From contig JAIQFY010000004.1 of NCBI GenBank assembly GCA_020072965.1, positions 62,001 to 126,000 of the forward strand: 64,000 nt of DNA. The letters are read 5' to 3'. Under the pieces are notes generated by a model, which saw only the letters and a program-made list of their open reading frames with translations, searched no databases and was not told where the DNA came from. Origin of the DNA: Terriglobia bacterium. Its GTDB lineage: Bacteria > Acidobacteriota > Terriglobia > JAIQFV01. The position numbers and the translations under genes are program-made. Of this stretch, positions 1 to 11,361 are shown piece by piece (positions within the stretch are counted from its first letter, which is position 1; every line of letters starts with the position of its first letter).

Positions 1-1
1 A

Positions 2-487
2 CGATTTCTGCCCGGGTTGTGTCGAAGCTTATTGGATGTAGGATCCGGCGCCGGTTTTCCCGGCATTGCGCTGAAGATTCTGAACCCCCGGCTGTCCTTG
101 ACCCTGGTGGAGTCGTCCACCCGGAAAGTCCTGTTTCTAGATGAAGTGATCTCCACCCTGGGAATGGCGAGTGAGGCCAGCGTGATTCAGGCCCGTTTCC
201 AACAGTTCGTCGAGGAGGGGGAAGGGAATTTCGATGCCGCCACTGTGCGGGGGGTCAAGATTTCTCAGGACCTGATCGATTGTTTCAACGCGGTCCTGCG
301 CCCGGGTGGCCGGTTGATTGTGACCACGAGCTTAGCCTGGGCGAAGGAGTTCCAAAAACTCCGGTCGGGCCGCTTGGCTTGGGCTGAGCCACACCCGATT
401 CCCTCGGGGTCATCGCGCGTGGTGTTGGTGGGGGAAAGACAGCCCGAGGCGGGAAAATCCAAATTCCAAAGTCCAAAATCCAAATAA
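2..487 (+). CDS. rsmG: 16S rRNA (guanine527-N7)-methyltransferase RsmG, 5' partial
   Basis: The reading frame is open to the left edge, so the N-terminus lies outside the window. The SAM-binding glycine motif LLDVGSGAGFPGIALKI is near the visible start, followed by a Rossmann-type methyltransferase core and PGGRLIVTTS. RsmG methylates N7 of G527 in 16S rRNA. It precedes parA/parB, the order common in bacteria (rsmG-parA-parB). The last dozen residues (after about VLVGERQ) are encoded by one arm of a 34-bp inverted repeat, so the natural C-terminus appears to have been replaced or extended by repeat DNA. The assignment is secure; the exact native C-terminus is not. Confidence 0.9.
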   Translation, partial: RFLPGLCRSLLDVGSGAGFPGIALKILNPRLSLTLVESSTRKVLFLDEVISTLGMASEASVIQARFQQFVEEGEGNFDAATVRGVKISQDLIDCFNAVLRPGGRLIVTTSLAWAKEFQKLRSGRLAWAEPHPIPSGSSRVVLVGERQPEAGKSKFQSPKSK

Positions 488-670
488 GACCCAAATTCCA
501 ATGTCCCCAATTACAAATATAAACGAAGCGATCTTCCAGGAATGAGGATTCCCCTTTTTCTGGGTTCTCGAATGGATTTCTATCGAGCTGGAGTTTTCTT
601 GATTCAGCCGTTTGGAATTTGGATTTTGGAGTTTACTTGGACTTTGGAATTTGGATTTTCCCGCCTCGGG
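443..670. repeat. 34-bp perfect inverted repeat between rsmG and parA
   Basis: The left arm (443-476, beginning CCCGAGGCGGG) is the exact reverse complement of the right arm (637-670, ending CCCGCCTCGGG). About 160 bp lie between. The arms are rich in CCAAATTCCAAA/TTTGGAATTTGG units. The left arm encodes the end of rsmG. No transposase is inside, so it looks like a non-autonomous element or a pair of dispersed intergenic repeats. Confidence 0.8.
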
Positions 671-671
671 A

Positions 672-687
672 CGTTCCACGTGGAACA
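672..687. promoter_or_regulatory. parS: parS centromere site
   Basis: CGTTCCACGTGGAACA contains the 14-bp perfect palindrome GTTCCACGTGGAAC (673-686). This matches the conserved parS pattern TGTTNCACGTGNAACA except for the first base. It lies about 80 bp upstream of parA and adjoins the right arm of the inverted repeat. ParB is expected to load here and spread on DNA as a CTP-dependent clamp. Confidence 0.88.
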
Positions 688-767
688 TCCAAGGCCTAAA
701 ACCGGGCGCGGACCATTTTTACATTTTGTCGAGGCGGGTATTTGTGGTAGATTTCGACGCATCTACC

Positions 768-1562
768 ATGGGCCAAGTCATTGCCATTGCCAATCAAAAG
801 GGAGGAGTCGGTAAGACGACGACGGCGATCAATCTGGCCGCGTCGCTAGCGTCCGCCGAGGCCCGCACCCTGCTGGTGGATTCCGATCCTCAGGCGAATT
901 CCACCAGTGGCCTGGGTTTTGCACGTGACCCCGGACGGCGGAGCATCTATCATGGCCTGACCCTGTTCGAACCTTTTGATTCGCTGGTCCAGGCGACGGA
1001 GATGGGGCATTTGTTCCTGATCCCGTCGGAAAGGAACCTGGTGGGAGCGACCGTGGAGTTGGTGGGGATGGAAGACCGGGAAATTCGTCTTCGCAACGGG
1101 TTGGATCCCCTGCGGGACCAGTACCGATTTATTCTGATCGATTGTCCCCCTGCCCTGGACATCCTCACGTTGAATGCCCTGGTGGCGGCCGATTCCGTTC
1201 TGATCCCCATCCAGTGCGAATACTTTGCCCTGGAAGGAATCTCCGAGATGCTGGACACCATGGAGCGGATCAGGCAGCACCTCAATCCCACGCTGGCCCT
1301 GGAAGGGGTGCTTCTCACGATGTTTGATGATCGCACCAACCTGGCGACCCAGGTGCGACAGGACCTGTTGGATTTCTTTGGGGAGAAGATCTTTTCCACG
1401 GTCATCCCACGCAATATTCGGCTGGCCGAGGCCCCCAGCCACGGCAAGCCCATCATTCTGTACGATGCCCGATCCCGCGGGGCGGAAAGTTACATTCAAC
1501 TGGCAAGGGAGATCCTGGAGCATGACCACCACTACAAAGAAGGCGCTCGGGCGGGGGCTTAG
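768..1562 (+). CDS. parA: chromosome partitioning ATPase ParA (Soj)
   Basis: ParA/Soj ATPase of 264 residues that positions chromosomal origins together with ParB-parS. The deviant Walker A motif KGGVGKTT is at residues 11-18, the Walker A' segment DSDPQANST follows, and the Walker B segment [11 protein letters not shown] is in the middle. The start is chosen at ATG 768 because the family begins just before IAIANQKGG. An in-frame GTG at 744, preceded by GAGG at 731-734, is a good alternative (272 residues) because ATG 768 has no clear ribosome binding site. The gene overlaps parB by 41 bases, implying one transcript. Confidence 0.93.
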   Translation: MGQVIAIANQKGGVGKTTTAINLAASLASAEARTLLVDSDPQANSTSGLGFARDPGRRSIYHGLTLFEPFDSLVQATEMGHLFLIPSERNLVGATVELVGMEDREIRLRNGLDPLRDQYRFILIDCPPALDILTLNALVAADSVLIPIQCEYFALEGISEMLDTMERIRQHLNPTLALEGVLLTMFDDRTNLATQVRQDLLDFFGEKIFSTVIPRNIRLAEAPSHGKPIILYDARSRGAESYIQLAREILEHDHHYKEGARAGA

Positions 1563-2394
1563 TGCCCTGATTCGAAGCGGCGACAGCGGCCAGGAGGGGG
1601 TTCGGGAGGTCGATATCGACCTGCTCGAGCCCAATCGATTCCAACCGCGGACCGATTTCGACGAAGCCAAACTCAATGAACTGGCCCAATCCATCAAGAC
1701 CAACGGCGTTTTGCAGCCCCTCCTGGTGCGAAAGGTGCAGGACCGTTATGAAATCGTGGCGGGAGAGCGGCGATGGAGGGCGGCACAGCTGGCGGGATTG
1801 TTTAGAATCCCAGTGGTCGTTCGCGCTATCCGGGATGAGCGGTTGCTGGAAGTGGCGCTGGTCGAGAACATCCAGCGGGAGAACCTGAATCCCATTGAAG
1901 CAGCCAAGGCCTTTCAGCGCCTCCATTCTGAGTTGGGCCTCTCCCATGATGAAATCGCTCATCAGACCGGGAAGGACCGGACCACGGTCACCAACTACAT
2001 TCGTCTCTTGAAATTGCCCCGGGAGGTGCAGCACCTTATCGCGGAGGGTAAGCTGTCCATGGGCCATGCCCGGGCGTTGCTCGCGCTGGAATCGGCCACG
2101 GAGCAGAAGGAGTTGGCTCAGAAGGCCGTCCAGGGTAGCTGGTCGGTCAGGCAGGTGGAACGGGCCGCCTCCCGGCGACTCGCTCCCAAGTCGACCGCTC
2201 CAACCCGGATGGCCCCCGTACAGGATCCTAATGTGGCCCATGCGATCGAGGAGCTGGAGCGGACCTTGGGAACCCGGGTACGGATTGCTCCGGATGGAAA
2301 TAAAGGGCTCATCGAAATTGAATACTATTCCCAGGACGATCTGATCCGACTTTATGAGTTGATCGTCCGTCCGGCCCAAAATCCTGAAGGCTGA
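1522..2394 (+). CDS. parB: chromosome partitioning protein ParB (Spo0J)
   Basis: 290 residues, with the usual N-terminal leader [10 protein letters not shown] that stimulates ParA. The ParB/Srx CTPase domain follows, with the CTP-binding signature GERRWRA and the ENIQRENL box. Next comes a helix-turn-helix ([21 protein letters not shown]) and a C-terminal dimerisation region. ATG 1522 is preceded by AAGGGAG at 1505-1511. It starts inside parA, so the two are probably translationally coupled. Its target parS is at 672-687. Confidence 0.95.
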   Translation: MTTTTKKALGRGLSALIRSGDSGQEGVREVDIDLLEPNRFQPRTDFDEAKLNELAQSIKTNGVLQPLLVRKVQDRYEIVAGERRWRAAQLAGLFRIPVVVRAIRDERLLEVALVENIQRENLNPIEAAKAFQRLHSELGLSHDEIAHQTGKDRTTVTNYIRLLKLPREVQHLIAEGKLSMGHARALLALESATEQKELAQKAVQGSWSVRQVERAASRRLAPKSTAPTRMAPVQDPNVAHAIEELERTLGTRVRIAPDGNKGLIEIEYYSQDDLIRLYELIVRPAQNPEG

Positions 2395-2403
2395 GGTCAT
2401 GTT

Positions 2404-2805
2404 ATGAATTGGAAAAAAGACAAAGGACCTGATGTGGTTACCGGTTTTCTTGACCAGGGGGTCTTTTTTGAAGGACACCTCGCATTTTCCGGCACACTGA
2501 GGGTCGACGGCTCAATCAAGGGAACCATTAAAACCGACGACCATTTGCTGGTGGGTGAGCATGGCGTCCTGGAGGCAGAAATCCATGCGGGGACGGTCTC
2601 TATCGGCGGCCGGGTCACCGGTGTTATCCACGCCAAGGAGAGGGTCCAGATTCATTCCAAGGGGAGAGTGAGCGGAGAAATTCATACCCCCGTCCTCATC
2701 ATCGAAACCGGCGCCATTTTCGATGGAAAGAGTTTCATGACCGAGCCCGGGGATTCACATTCCGAAATCGAGCAGCCGGAACGTGTTGCCGCTCCGGTGG
2801 GATGA
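2404..2805 (+). CDS. bactofilin
   Basis: 133 residues of the bactofilin (DUF583) family, polymerising cytoskeletal proteins built as a right-handed beta-helix. Short repeating beta-rungs with glycine-rich turns run through the middle (GTLRVDGSIKGTI, HAGTVSIGGRVTGVI, GRVSGEI). The N- and C-terminal tails are short and polar, and there is no membrane segment. It begins 9 bases after parB and is probably cotranscribed. Bactofilins encoded with parAB are known in Myxococcus, where they scaffold the segregation machinery; the same role here is inference from position. Confidence 0.88.
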   Translation: MNWKKDKGPDVVTGFLDQGVFFEGHLAFSGTLRVDGSIKGTIKTDDHLLVGEHGVLEAEIHAGTVSIGGRVTGVIHAKERVQIHSKGRVSGEIHTPVLIIETGAIFDGKSFMTEPGDSHSEIEQPERVAAPVG

Positions 2806-2953
2806 GACATTCGAAGGCGAACACTCGCTTCGATTGGGGATTGCGGACTTCGGATTGCGGAATATAAGGACCGATCACGCAGGTCCTTTGGGCTTTGGTC
2901 ATGATAATCGACTGCTGAAGGACGAGGAGCTCCTGTCACATTTTGCTGGAATT

Positions 2954-4003
2954 ATGAGCACAACAAACAAAACAGTCAGATTAACAAGCCTGGTCAAGGC
3001 GGCGGGTTGAGCGGCTAAGATTGGTCCAAAGGATTTGGACCAGGTTCTCAGCCGACTTCCCCGGCAGCATGATAAGAATCTACTTGTTGGCTTTGAAACC
3101 AACGACGATGCAGGGGTGTATCTGATCTCACCAAACCAGGCCCTTGTTCAGACGGTGGATTTTTTTACTCCAATTGTAGATGATCCGTACCAGTTTGGCC
3201 AGATCTCCGCTGCCAATTCCTTGAGTGATGTCTACGCAATGGGAGGGACACCGATATCTGCTCTTACAATTGTAGGATTTCCAAGGACTGGATTGGATTT
3301 CGGAATTCTTGAGAGTATCCTCGCTGGAGGGATGAACAAGATGATGGAGGCCGGGTGCACCGTTGTGGGGGGCCACTCCATCGGGGATGAGGAGATTAAG
3401 TTCGGATATGCCGTAACGGGACTGATTGACCCCGAAAAAGTGATTCGAAATGTGGGAGCCCAAGGGGAGGATGTTCTTGTTTTGACCAAGCCCTTGGGAA
3501 CCGGCGTGATCGGCACTGCGGTGAAGCGCGAAGCGGTGGAGGATTCAGTCGTTCAGGCATCGGTCCGCTGGATGATCCAGTTGAACCGCCAAACCTCCAA
3601 GATTGCACAGGGCTACGAAGTTCATGCCATGACCGACATCACGGGATTCGGACTTCTGGGGCACGCGCGAATGATGGCCCAGGGGAGCGGCGTGACGCTT
3701 GAATTCGATCATACCCGGATCCCTGCCATGGGAGGGGCGCTGGATTGTATCGACAGGAAAATGATTCCCGGCGGGCTGGTGAACAACCGGAAGTATCTGG
3801 AGCCCATGGTGGAGTTTAAGGGGACCGTTCCCGAGCCGATGCGCACGCTCCTTTTCGATCCTCAGACTTCGGGAGGCCTGCTGATTTCATGTCGAGCAGA
3901 TCAAGCAGAGGCAATGATTCTTGAGATGCAGCGCCATGAAATACCCGCCAACGCGATTGGCACGGCGGTTGAAATGGGTCCGATGCCTCTTCGTGTGATC
4001 TGA
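2954..4003 (+). CDS. selD: selenide, water dikinase SelD containing selenocysteine (UGA at 3008-3010)
   Basis: SelD makes selenophosphate from selenide and ATP for selenocysteine and selenouridine synthesis. The frame runs from ATG 2954 through an in-frame TGA at 3008-3010 to the stop at 4003, giving 349 residues with Sec at position 19. Residues around the TGA read RLTSLVKAAG-U-AAKIGPKDL and align with the E. coli SelD N-terminus (RLTQY..GAGCGCKISPK). The TGA falls exactly on catalytic Cys17 and the essential Lys20 is kept as Lys22. Downstream are KNLLVGFETNDDAGVY, QTVDFFTPIVDDPY, NSLSDVYAMGG and the C-terminal TSGGLLIS. A hairpin 12-33 bases after the TGA fits a bacterial SECIS. The ribosome binding site is weak. 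Without Sec recoding the enzyme would lack its catalytic residue. Confidence 0.9.
3021..3043 (+). promoter_or_regulatory. bacterial SECIS-like hairpin in selD
   Basis: GGTCCAA (3023-3029) pairs with TTGGACC (3035-3041) as seven perfect base pairs. T3022-A3042 and T3021-G3043 can extend the stem. The apical loop AGGAT (3030-3034) has G in its second position and starts 19 nt after the UGA, inside the usual bacterial SECIS spacing of about 16-37 nt. Such hairpins are bound by SelB to deliver Sec-tRNA. Confidence 0.75.
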
Positions 4004-4159
4004 TCGTTTGGTCCAGGGAGATAAAGAACCAGCGCAATTCGTCGCTTTGCGCATGCTCCGTGAAATCCCTCGAACCCGTTTGAGGGACGGGAAATCGTCG
4101 GTGCCTGCGCGGGCTGGACTGGCGTGGGTGAGCAAACTGTTTTGAACGGGGGAAACCCG

Positions 4160-4189
4160 TTGACACCTTTCTCTGCCCTATGCTAGATT
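4160..4189 (+). promoter_or_regulatory. probable promoter of the ATP synthase operon
   Basis: A consensus -35 TTGACA (4160-4165) is followed after 18 bp by TAGATT (4184-4189). TGC immediately upstream of the -10 gives an extended -10 (TGnTAGATT). It lies about 50 bp ahead of the first atp gene. It is predicted from sequence only. Confidence 0.55.
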
Positions 4190-4240
4190 CTGCGTTCTTT
4201 ATTTCACAAGGACTTCCCTGTAGAGCGACGAAGAAAACCG

Positions 4241-4657
4241 ATGCTTGAGCTCAACGCCACGATTGCAGTGGTCATGGTTCTGTTTGCGGTGTTGGCATGG
4301 GCCGTGAGCCGGCTCTACCTTCGTCCGGTGGGCGCTCTTCTCGAGGAGCGGCGGCAATCCACTGAAGGAGCTCTGCACAAGGCGGAGCAGAGCAAGACGC
4401 AGATGGAAGAGGCTCTACACCGACACCATCAACTGATCCAGCAGGCGCGACAGGAAAATTACCGGCAACAAGAGGAGCATCGTCGCCAGGCGCTCGAGAT
4501 CCGGCAACAGATGGTTCATCAGGGGCATGATCAATACGAACGGACCCTTGCTGAAGCCCGCCGAGAAATTACCGCGCAATCCACGGGCGCCAAGGAATGG
4601 ATGGGGCGGGAGGCGGAGGCTCTGTCTCGGGCAATTGTACAGAAGCTCCTTGCCTAG
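4241..4657 (+). CDS. ATP synthase F0 subunit b' (b-type stalk)
   Basis: 138 residues: a single N-terminal membrane helix (about residues 5-24, ATIAVVMVLFAVLAWAV) followed by RLYLRPVGALLEERR and a long charged coiled coil. This is the form of the F0 peripheral stalk b or b' subunit. It is the first gene of the operon and is followed 35 bases later by a second b-type gene, so the stalk is probably a b/b' heterodimer. It lacks the extended N-terminus of the second copy. Confidence 0.85.
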   Translation: MLELNATIAVVMVLFAVLAWAVSRLYLRPVGALLEERRQSTEGALHKAEQSKTQMEEALHRHHQLIQQARQENYRQQEEHRRQALEIRQQMVHQGHDQYERTLAEARREITAQSTGAKEWMGREAEALSRAIVQKLLA

Positions 4658-4692
4658 TCCTGAAATTTCATCCATCAAACTCGAGCTTGACC

Positions 4693-5355
4693 ATGTTTGA
4701 GGGAAGACCTCGAAAGACTCTGCTCCAACACCTGGGGATGCTGCTGGTCGCAGCGATCCTGCTGTGGCCGTCCACCGCTAGGTCCGGACTCATCGACCAT
4801 CATTTCCTGGGGTGGCGTGTGGGGGGGGTGACCCTCTCGTCAGCCAAGGATCACTCCGAAGAGGGCGGGCTGAAAGAATCGCTTTTCAAATGGGCGAATT
4901 TTCTTGTCCTCTTTGGCGGCCTGGGATACTTCCTACGAAAACCGATGCAGCAATTTCTGGCGGCGCGGCGAGAAGAAATCCGCAAGTCGCTCGAGGAGGC
5001 ACGGTCTGCCAGGGAGAAAGCGGAACGGGACCTGGCGCAGGCCCTGGCCAGACTGGAACAGGTCGAAGAGGAGATGGTCTCGCTGAAAACGGCGGCAGCG
5101 GCGGAGATGGAAGCGGATCGAGTGCAGATTCTGGAAGCCGCCAAAGTGGAAGCCGAACAGATCATCACATCGGCCCACGACGAAGTGGCTCTCCTGGTGA
5201 AAAACGCTCAAAAGGATCTGCGAGAACATTCCGCGGCACTCGTGGTCGAGCTGGCGGAGCAACAGATCAAATCGCAGATCCGACCCGAGGACCAGGGACG
5301 GCTGTTCCGGCAGTTTACTTCTTCGCTCGAAGCGAAGACCCGTTCAAACCCCTGA
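4693..5355 (+). CDS. atpF: ATP synthase F0 subunit b
   Basis: 220 residues. An N-terminal hydrophobic stretch (about residues 11-27) resembles a signal sequence. After a loop comes the true b-subunit anchor FKWANFLVLFGGLGYFLRKP (around residues 65-84), then a long coiled coil rich in Glu, Ala and Lys (REEIRKSLEEARSAREKAERDL). It forms the peripheral stalk linking F0 to delta and F1. The start at ATG 4693 gives the double hydrophobic N-terminus; whether the first segment is cleaved is unknown. Confidence 0.87.
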   Translation: MFEGRPRKTLLQHLGMLLVAAILLWPSTARSGLIDHHFLGWRVGGVTLSSAKDHSEEGGLKESLFKWANFLVLFGGLGYFLRKPMQQFLAARREEIRKSLEEARSAREKAERDLAQALARLEQVEEEMVSLKTAAAAEMEADRVQILEAAKVEAEQIITSAHDEVALLVKNAQKDLREHSAALVVELAEQQIKSQIRPEDQGRLFRQFTSSLEAKTRSNP

Positions 5356-5380
5356 CCCGGCCGGGAGGAGTTGAAATCGA

Positions 5381-5917
5381 ATGGCGTCAGTTGCAATCCG
5401 ATATGCCAAGGCCCTTGCGGATGTCGTGCTCGCGAAGCATGAGGTGGAGCGGGTCCGGACAGAGCTTCTGGATTTTTCCTCATTGCTGTCGCGATCCAGC
5501 GAGCTTGTCAACGTGATGACCAGTCCGGCCGTCGCGCTTCCACAGAAGAAGAGTCTCCTCCAGGCCCTCGCGGCCCGGGAAGGCTACAGCACGACCACCC
5601 GGAATTTTCTCAATATCCTGATCGACCATCACCGCATCAACCTGTTTGATGAGATCCTGGCGGCTGTTCATAGGGAACTCGACCAGCGGCTGGGAATTCA
5701 GACGGTTCAGATCACGACAGTCACCCCGCTCGACGAGGAGCAAAAAAGGATCCTCGCATCCCGGTTGCAGGACCTCACCCAAAAAGAGATTCAACTGGAG
5801 ACGGAGGTCGATCCCAAGCTGATTGGCGGGGTGGTGGCAAGAATCGGAAGCACCATCTACGACGGATCCATTCGCGAACAGCTTCAACAGCTCCGGATGC
5901 AACTGAGCGGAGGATAG
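5381..5917 (+). CDS. atpH: ATP synthase F1 subunit delta
   Basis: 178 residues, the usual size for the delta (OSCP) subunit that joins the peripheral stalk to the top of F1. The N-terminus AIRYAKALADV, the central RNFLNILIDHHRINLFDEI and the C-terminal IGGVVARIGSTIYDGSIREQL are typical. GGGAGGAG lies just upstream of the ATG. It sits between atpF and atpA as expected. Confidence 0.93.
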   Translation: MASVAIRYAKALADVVLAKHEVERVRTELLDFSSLLSRSSELVNVMTSPAVALPQKKSLLQALAAREGYSTTTRNFLNILIDHHRINLFDEILAAVHRELDQRLGIQTVQITTVTPLDEEQKRILASRLQDLTQKEIQLETEVDPKLIGGVVARIGSTIYDGSIREQLQQLRMQLSGG

Positions 5918-5955
5918 CCGGGGCGCTTTTATTTTGAGGAGACAGGGAGTTCTGA

Positions 5956-7500
<1,545 letters not shown>

Positions 7501-7549
7501 GGCGGGGGAGCGCATTTTCACGATCTATTAAAGGACCAGCCCTTTCGTT

Positions 7550-8428
7550 ATGGCGAATATCCTCGATATCAAACGCCGCATCCGTAGCGTCAAGAACACG
7601 CAGCAAATCACCAAAGCGATGAAGATGGTGAGCGCCGCGCGGTTGCGTCGCGCCCAGGAGCGGATTTTAAACGCGCGTCCCTACGCCAACCGGATGCTGG
7701 CAGTGCTGAATTCCCTGGTGACACGCGCCCAGGAGGCGACTTCGGGCGAGGAAGCCGCACAGATCCACCCGTTGCTTGCCGAACGGGGAGATGTCAAGAT
7801 TGAGCTGGTGATCATCTCGGGGGACCGTGGTCTGTGCGGGGGCTTCAATACGAACATCATCAAGGCGGCGCAGGCCTTCCTCGAAAAACATGCGGACAAG
7901 CAGCTTGACCTGGAGCTAGTGGGCCGAAAGGCACGCGATTATTTCAAGCGGCGCCGCTGGAAGATTCACCACGAATACGTCAACATTTTTTCGCGGCTCA
8001 AGTATGAGCATGCGCAGCAGATTGCCCGGGCGATCATCGAAGAGTATTCCGGGTCCGAGCTCGATGCCGTCTATCTGGTCTATAACGAATTCAAGTCGAT
8101 TATCCAGCAGCGCATCGTTGTCGAACGGCTGCTGCCGATTGCCAAGCTCGAAGGCGCCGGATTGGAAAGCCAGGTCGATTACATTTACGAACAGACCCCC
8201 CGGGTGATCTTCAATGACCTGTTGCCCAAGCACGTCGAAGTGCAGGTCTACCGCGCCCTGCTCGAGTCGGCGGCTGCGGAACATGCGGCCCGCATGACAG
8301 CGATGGATTCCGCCACCAACAATGCCGCGGATATGATCGATTCGCTGACCTTGAACATGAACCGCGCCCGCCAGGCGGCCATCACCAAAGAAATCATTGA
8401 AATTGTGAGTGGCGCTGCGGCGCTGTAA
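7550..8428 (+). CDS. atpG: ATP synthase F1 subunit gamma
   Basis: 292 residues. It has the conserved N-terminal helix DIKRRIRSVKNTQQITKAMK, SGDRGLCGGFNTNI in the Rossmann part, and the C-terminal helix ending MNRARQAAITKEIIEIVSGAAAL. Both terminal helices form the rotating shaft. Full length and in canonical position between alpha and beta. Confidence 0.96.
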   Translation: MANILDIKRRIRSVKNTQQITKAMKMVSAARLRRAQERILNARPYANRMLAVLNSLVTRAQEATSGEEAAQIHPLLAERGDVKIELVIISGDRGLCGGFNTNIIKAAQAFLEKHADKQLDLELVGRKARDYFKRRRWKIHHEYVNIFSRLKYEHAQQIARAIIEEYSGSELDAVYLVYNEFKSIIQQRIVVERLLPIAKLEGAGLESQVDYIYEQTPRVIFNDLLPKHVEVQVYRALLESAAAEHAARMTAMDSATNNAADMIDSLTLNMNRARQAAITKEIIEIVSGAAAL

Positions 8429-8473
8429 AACCCGGCTACAAAGCGGTTCTGAATTTATGACTGTATGGAGTGA

Positions 8474-9922
<1,449 letters not shown>

Positions 9923-9963
9923 GGACAGCGTTTTGTTGTGAGGTTCAACTGGAGTCCGGCGGT

Positions 9964-10386
9964 ATGTTGCCTGATAAAATAAAACTGGATATCGTCACCC
10001 CGGACCGAATGGTGCTCCTGGAGTGGGTCGATGAGGTTCAGATCCCCGGCCATGAGGGCTACCTGGGAGTCCTTCCGGGACATGCTCCTCTGATCACCGA
10101 ACTTAAAATAGGCGAGGTTTCCTATCGGCAGGGGACTGAAGTCACCTATCTGGCGGTCGCGTGGGGTTACGCCGAGGTGTTGCCCGACAAAGTGACCATC
10201 CTCGCGGAGACGGCCGAACGAGCTGAAGAAATCAATATCCAGCGGGCACTCGAGGCCAAGGCCCGGGCCGAAAAACGTCTTTCGAAGGTCTATGACCAGG
10301 AGATCGACTTCAAACGCGCCCAGGTCTCTCTGGAACGAGCGATGATCCGCATCCAGGTCGCAAGGCACGCGGGTAGCCGCGTTTAA
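9964..10386 (+). CDS. atpC: ATP synthase F1 subunit epsilon
   Basis: 140 residues. The N-terminal beta-sandwich contains KLDIVTPDRMVL and GHEGYLGVLPGHAPLITELKIG split by a short turn. The C-terminal helical hairpin contains RALEAKARAEKRL. Epsilon couples the gamma shaft to the c-ring and can inhibit ATP hydrolysis. It is the last gene of the operon. Subunits a (atpB) and c (atpE) are not in the window. Confidence 0.92.
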   Translation: MLPDKIKLDIVTPDRMVLLEWVDEVQIPGHEGYLGVLPGHAPLITELKIGEVSYRQGTEVTYLAVAWGYAEVLPDKVTILAETAERAEEINIQRALEAKARAEKRLSKVYDQEIDFKRAQVSLERAMIRIQVARHAGSRV

Positions 10387-11361
10387 TTCGCTTGTGAAGT
10401 GAAACCAACATCGTTACCATCCACGACTTAATGATTTTCCTGACCCTACCATCCCTTCTGAACTGACACCTCAATTCTGAGCTTTCTCGGATTGCATTGA
10501 TTGGCTTGACCCATTCGGAAATCTCGCTTCGGGTGAACCCCTCTCCCGCTTCTCTCTTCTGGAATATAGAACTTGGCGGCTCCATCCATGGATCGAATGA
10601 ACCCGGATTCCGAAGTTGGGGGCTTGTGTCGAGGTTGTCACCAGAAACGAGACATTAATTTCGGAATCCGTTTCATGCCGAGGATTTTGGCCGAGGCATG
10701 TAGCTAAAATGGAGTCTTATGCCGCTATGGTTGATCAAATAGAGGTTGTAAGGTTGGTAGTGATTCATCACAAGGCAATTTAACGACACAGGGTAACGAT
10801 GAGTAAAATTAGATTATGCTACTTTAGTAGTAAATATGACCAGTGACTGAATGCTTGGACTTGAATCGGTCTAATCGTTATTTATATTGGAGTAAACATT
10901 GCACTGGGTATCCCATATATTCTCTGATTTGTAGTCGATGGTCTGGTCTGATCACCTCGCCAGAAACCTTATTGAGCTCGCCGGCAAACGACCGAGAGGC
11001 CAGAATACTATTATAGTAGTATGTTATCACTTGATTCTTTCTGCATGCTCACAACCTAGTCTTCGGTTGGGCTATAGAGAAATTCATTGTGGAGAAAAGG
11101 AAATTAGTGGGTGCTCTATATTTCCCCGTCGGGGAGGAGCCCCTTATAGTCTTTACTCTCCGAGCCGCGGTGTCTCTGCCGTGAAGGATCTCAAGCGTCT
11201 GGAGGCATCGGCCTCCATCAAAGGAGCACGGGCAATGATGCTGGGAATTCTTCTGGTTAAAATGAACCCGGCTGGCAACCGTCTATCGAATTCACGAGTC
11301 TAACGGGCATAACCCCAAAGTTGTTTGGGTGGCGAACAATAATTTAAAGGGAGCCTATTCT
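10387..11361. other. non-coding region without a recognisable gene
   Basis: About 975 bases, noticeably more AT-rich in its centre (10720-11060) than the neighbouring genes. A frame at 10938-11303 is open but its translation has no recognisable pattern. Near-palindromes occur at about 11004-11021 (ACTATTATAGTAGT) and near 10819-10835. The last 150 bases before the next gene are GC-rich and contain self-complementary segments that could be a structured leader, but I could not match them to a known riboswitch. Confidence 0.5.

Noticed and set aside
612-743. Longer N-terminus for ParA through the inverted repeat
   Set aside because: The translation is repeat-derived and includes parS; ParA proteins start just before the Walker motif.
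4078-4100. Hairpin TCCCTC..GAGGGA upstream of the atp promoter as selD terminator
   Set aside because: The stem is short with a large loop and no T-run follows.
10938-11303. Open frame of about 120 codons upstream of the choice-of-anchor protein
   Set aside because: No ribosome binding site, no recognisable domain, AT/GC composition and codon pattern unlike the neighbours; considered non-coding.
11180-11330. Possible SAM or c-di-GMP riboswitch before the choice-of-anchor gene (segment with ATGAACCCGGCTGGCAACCG)
   Set aside because: Only the CCGG..GGCAACC part resembles an S-box; the kink-turn and other conserved blocks are not present in order.
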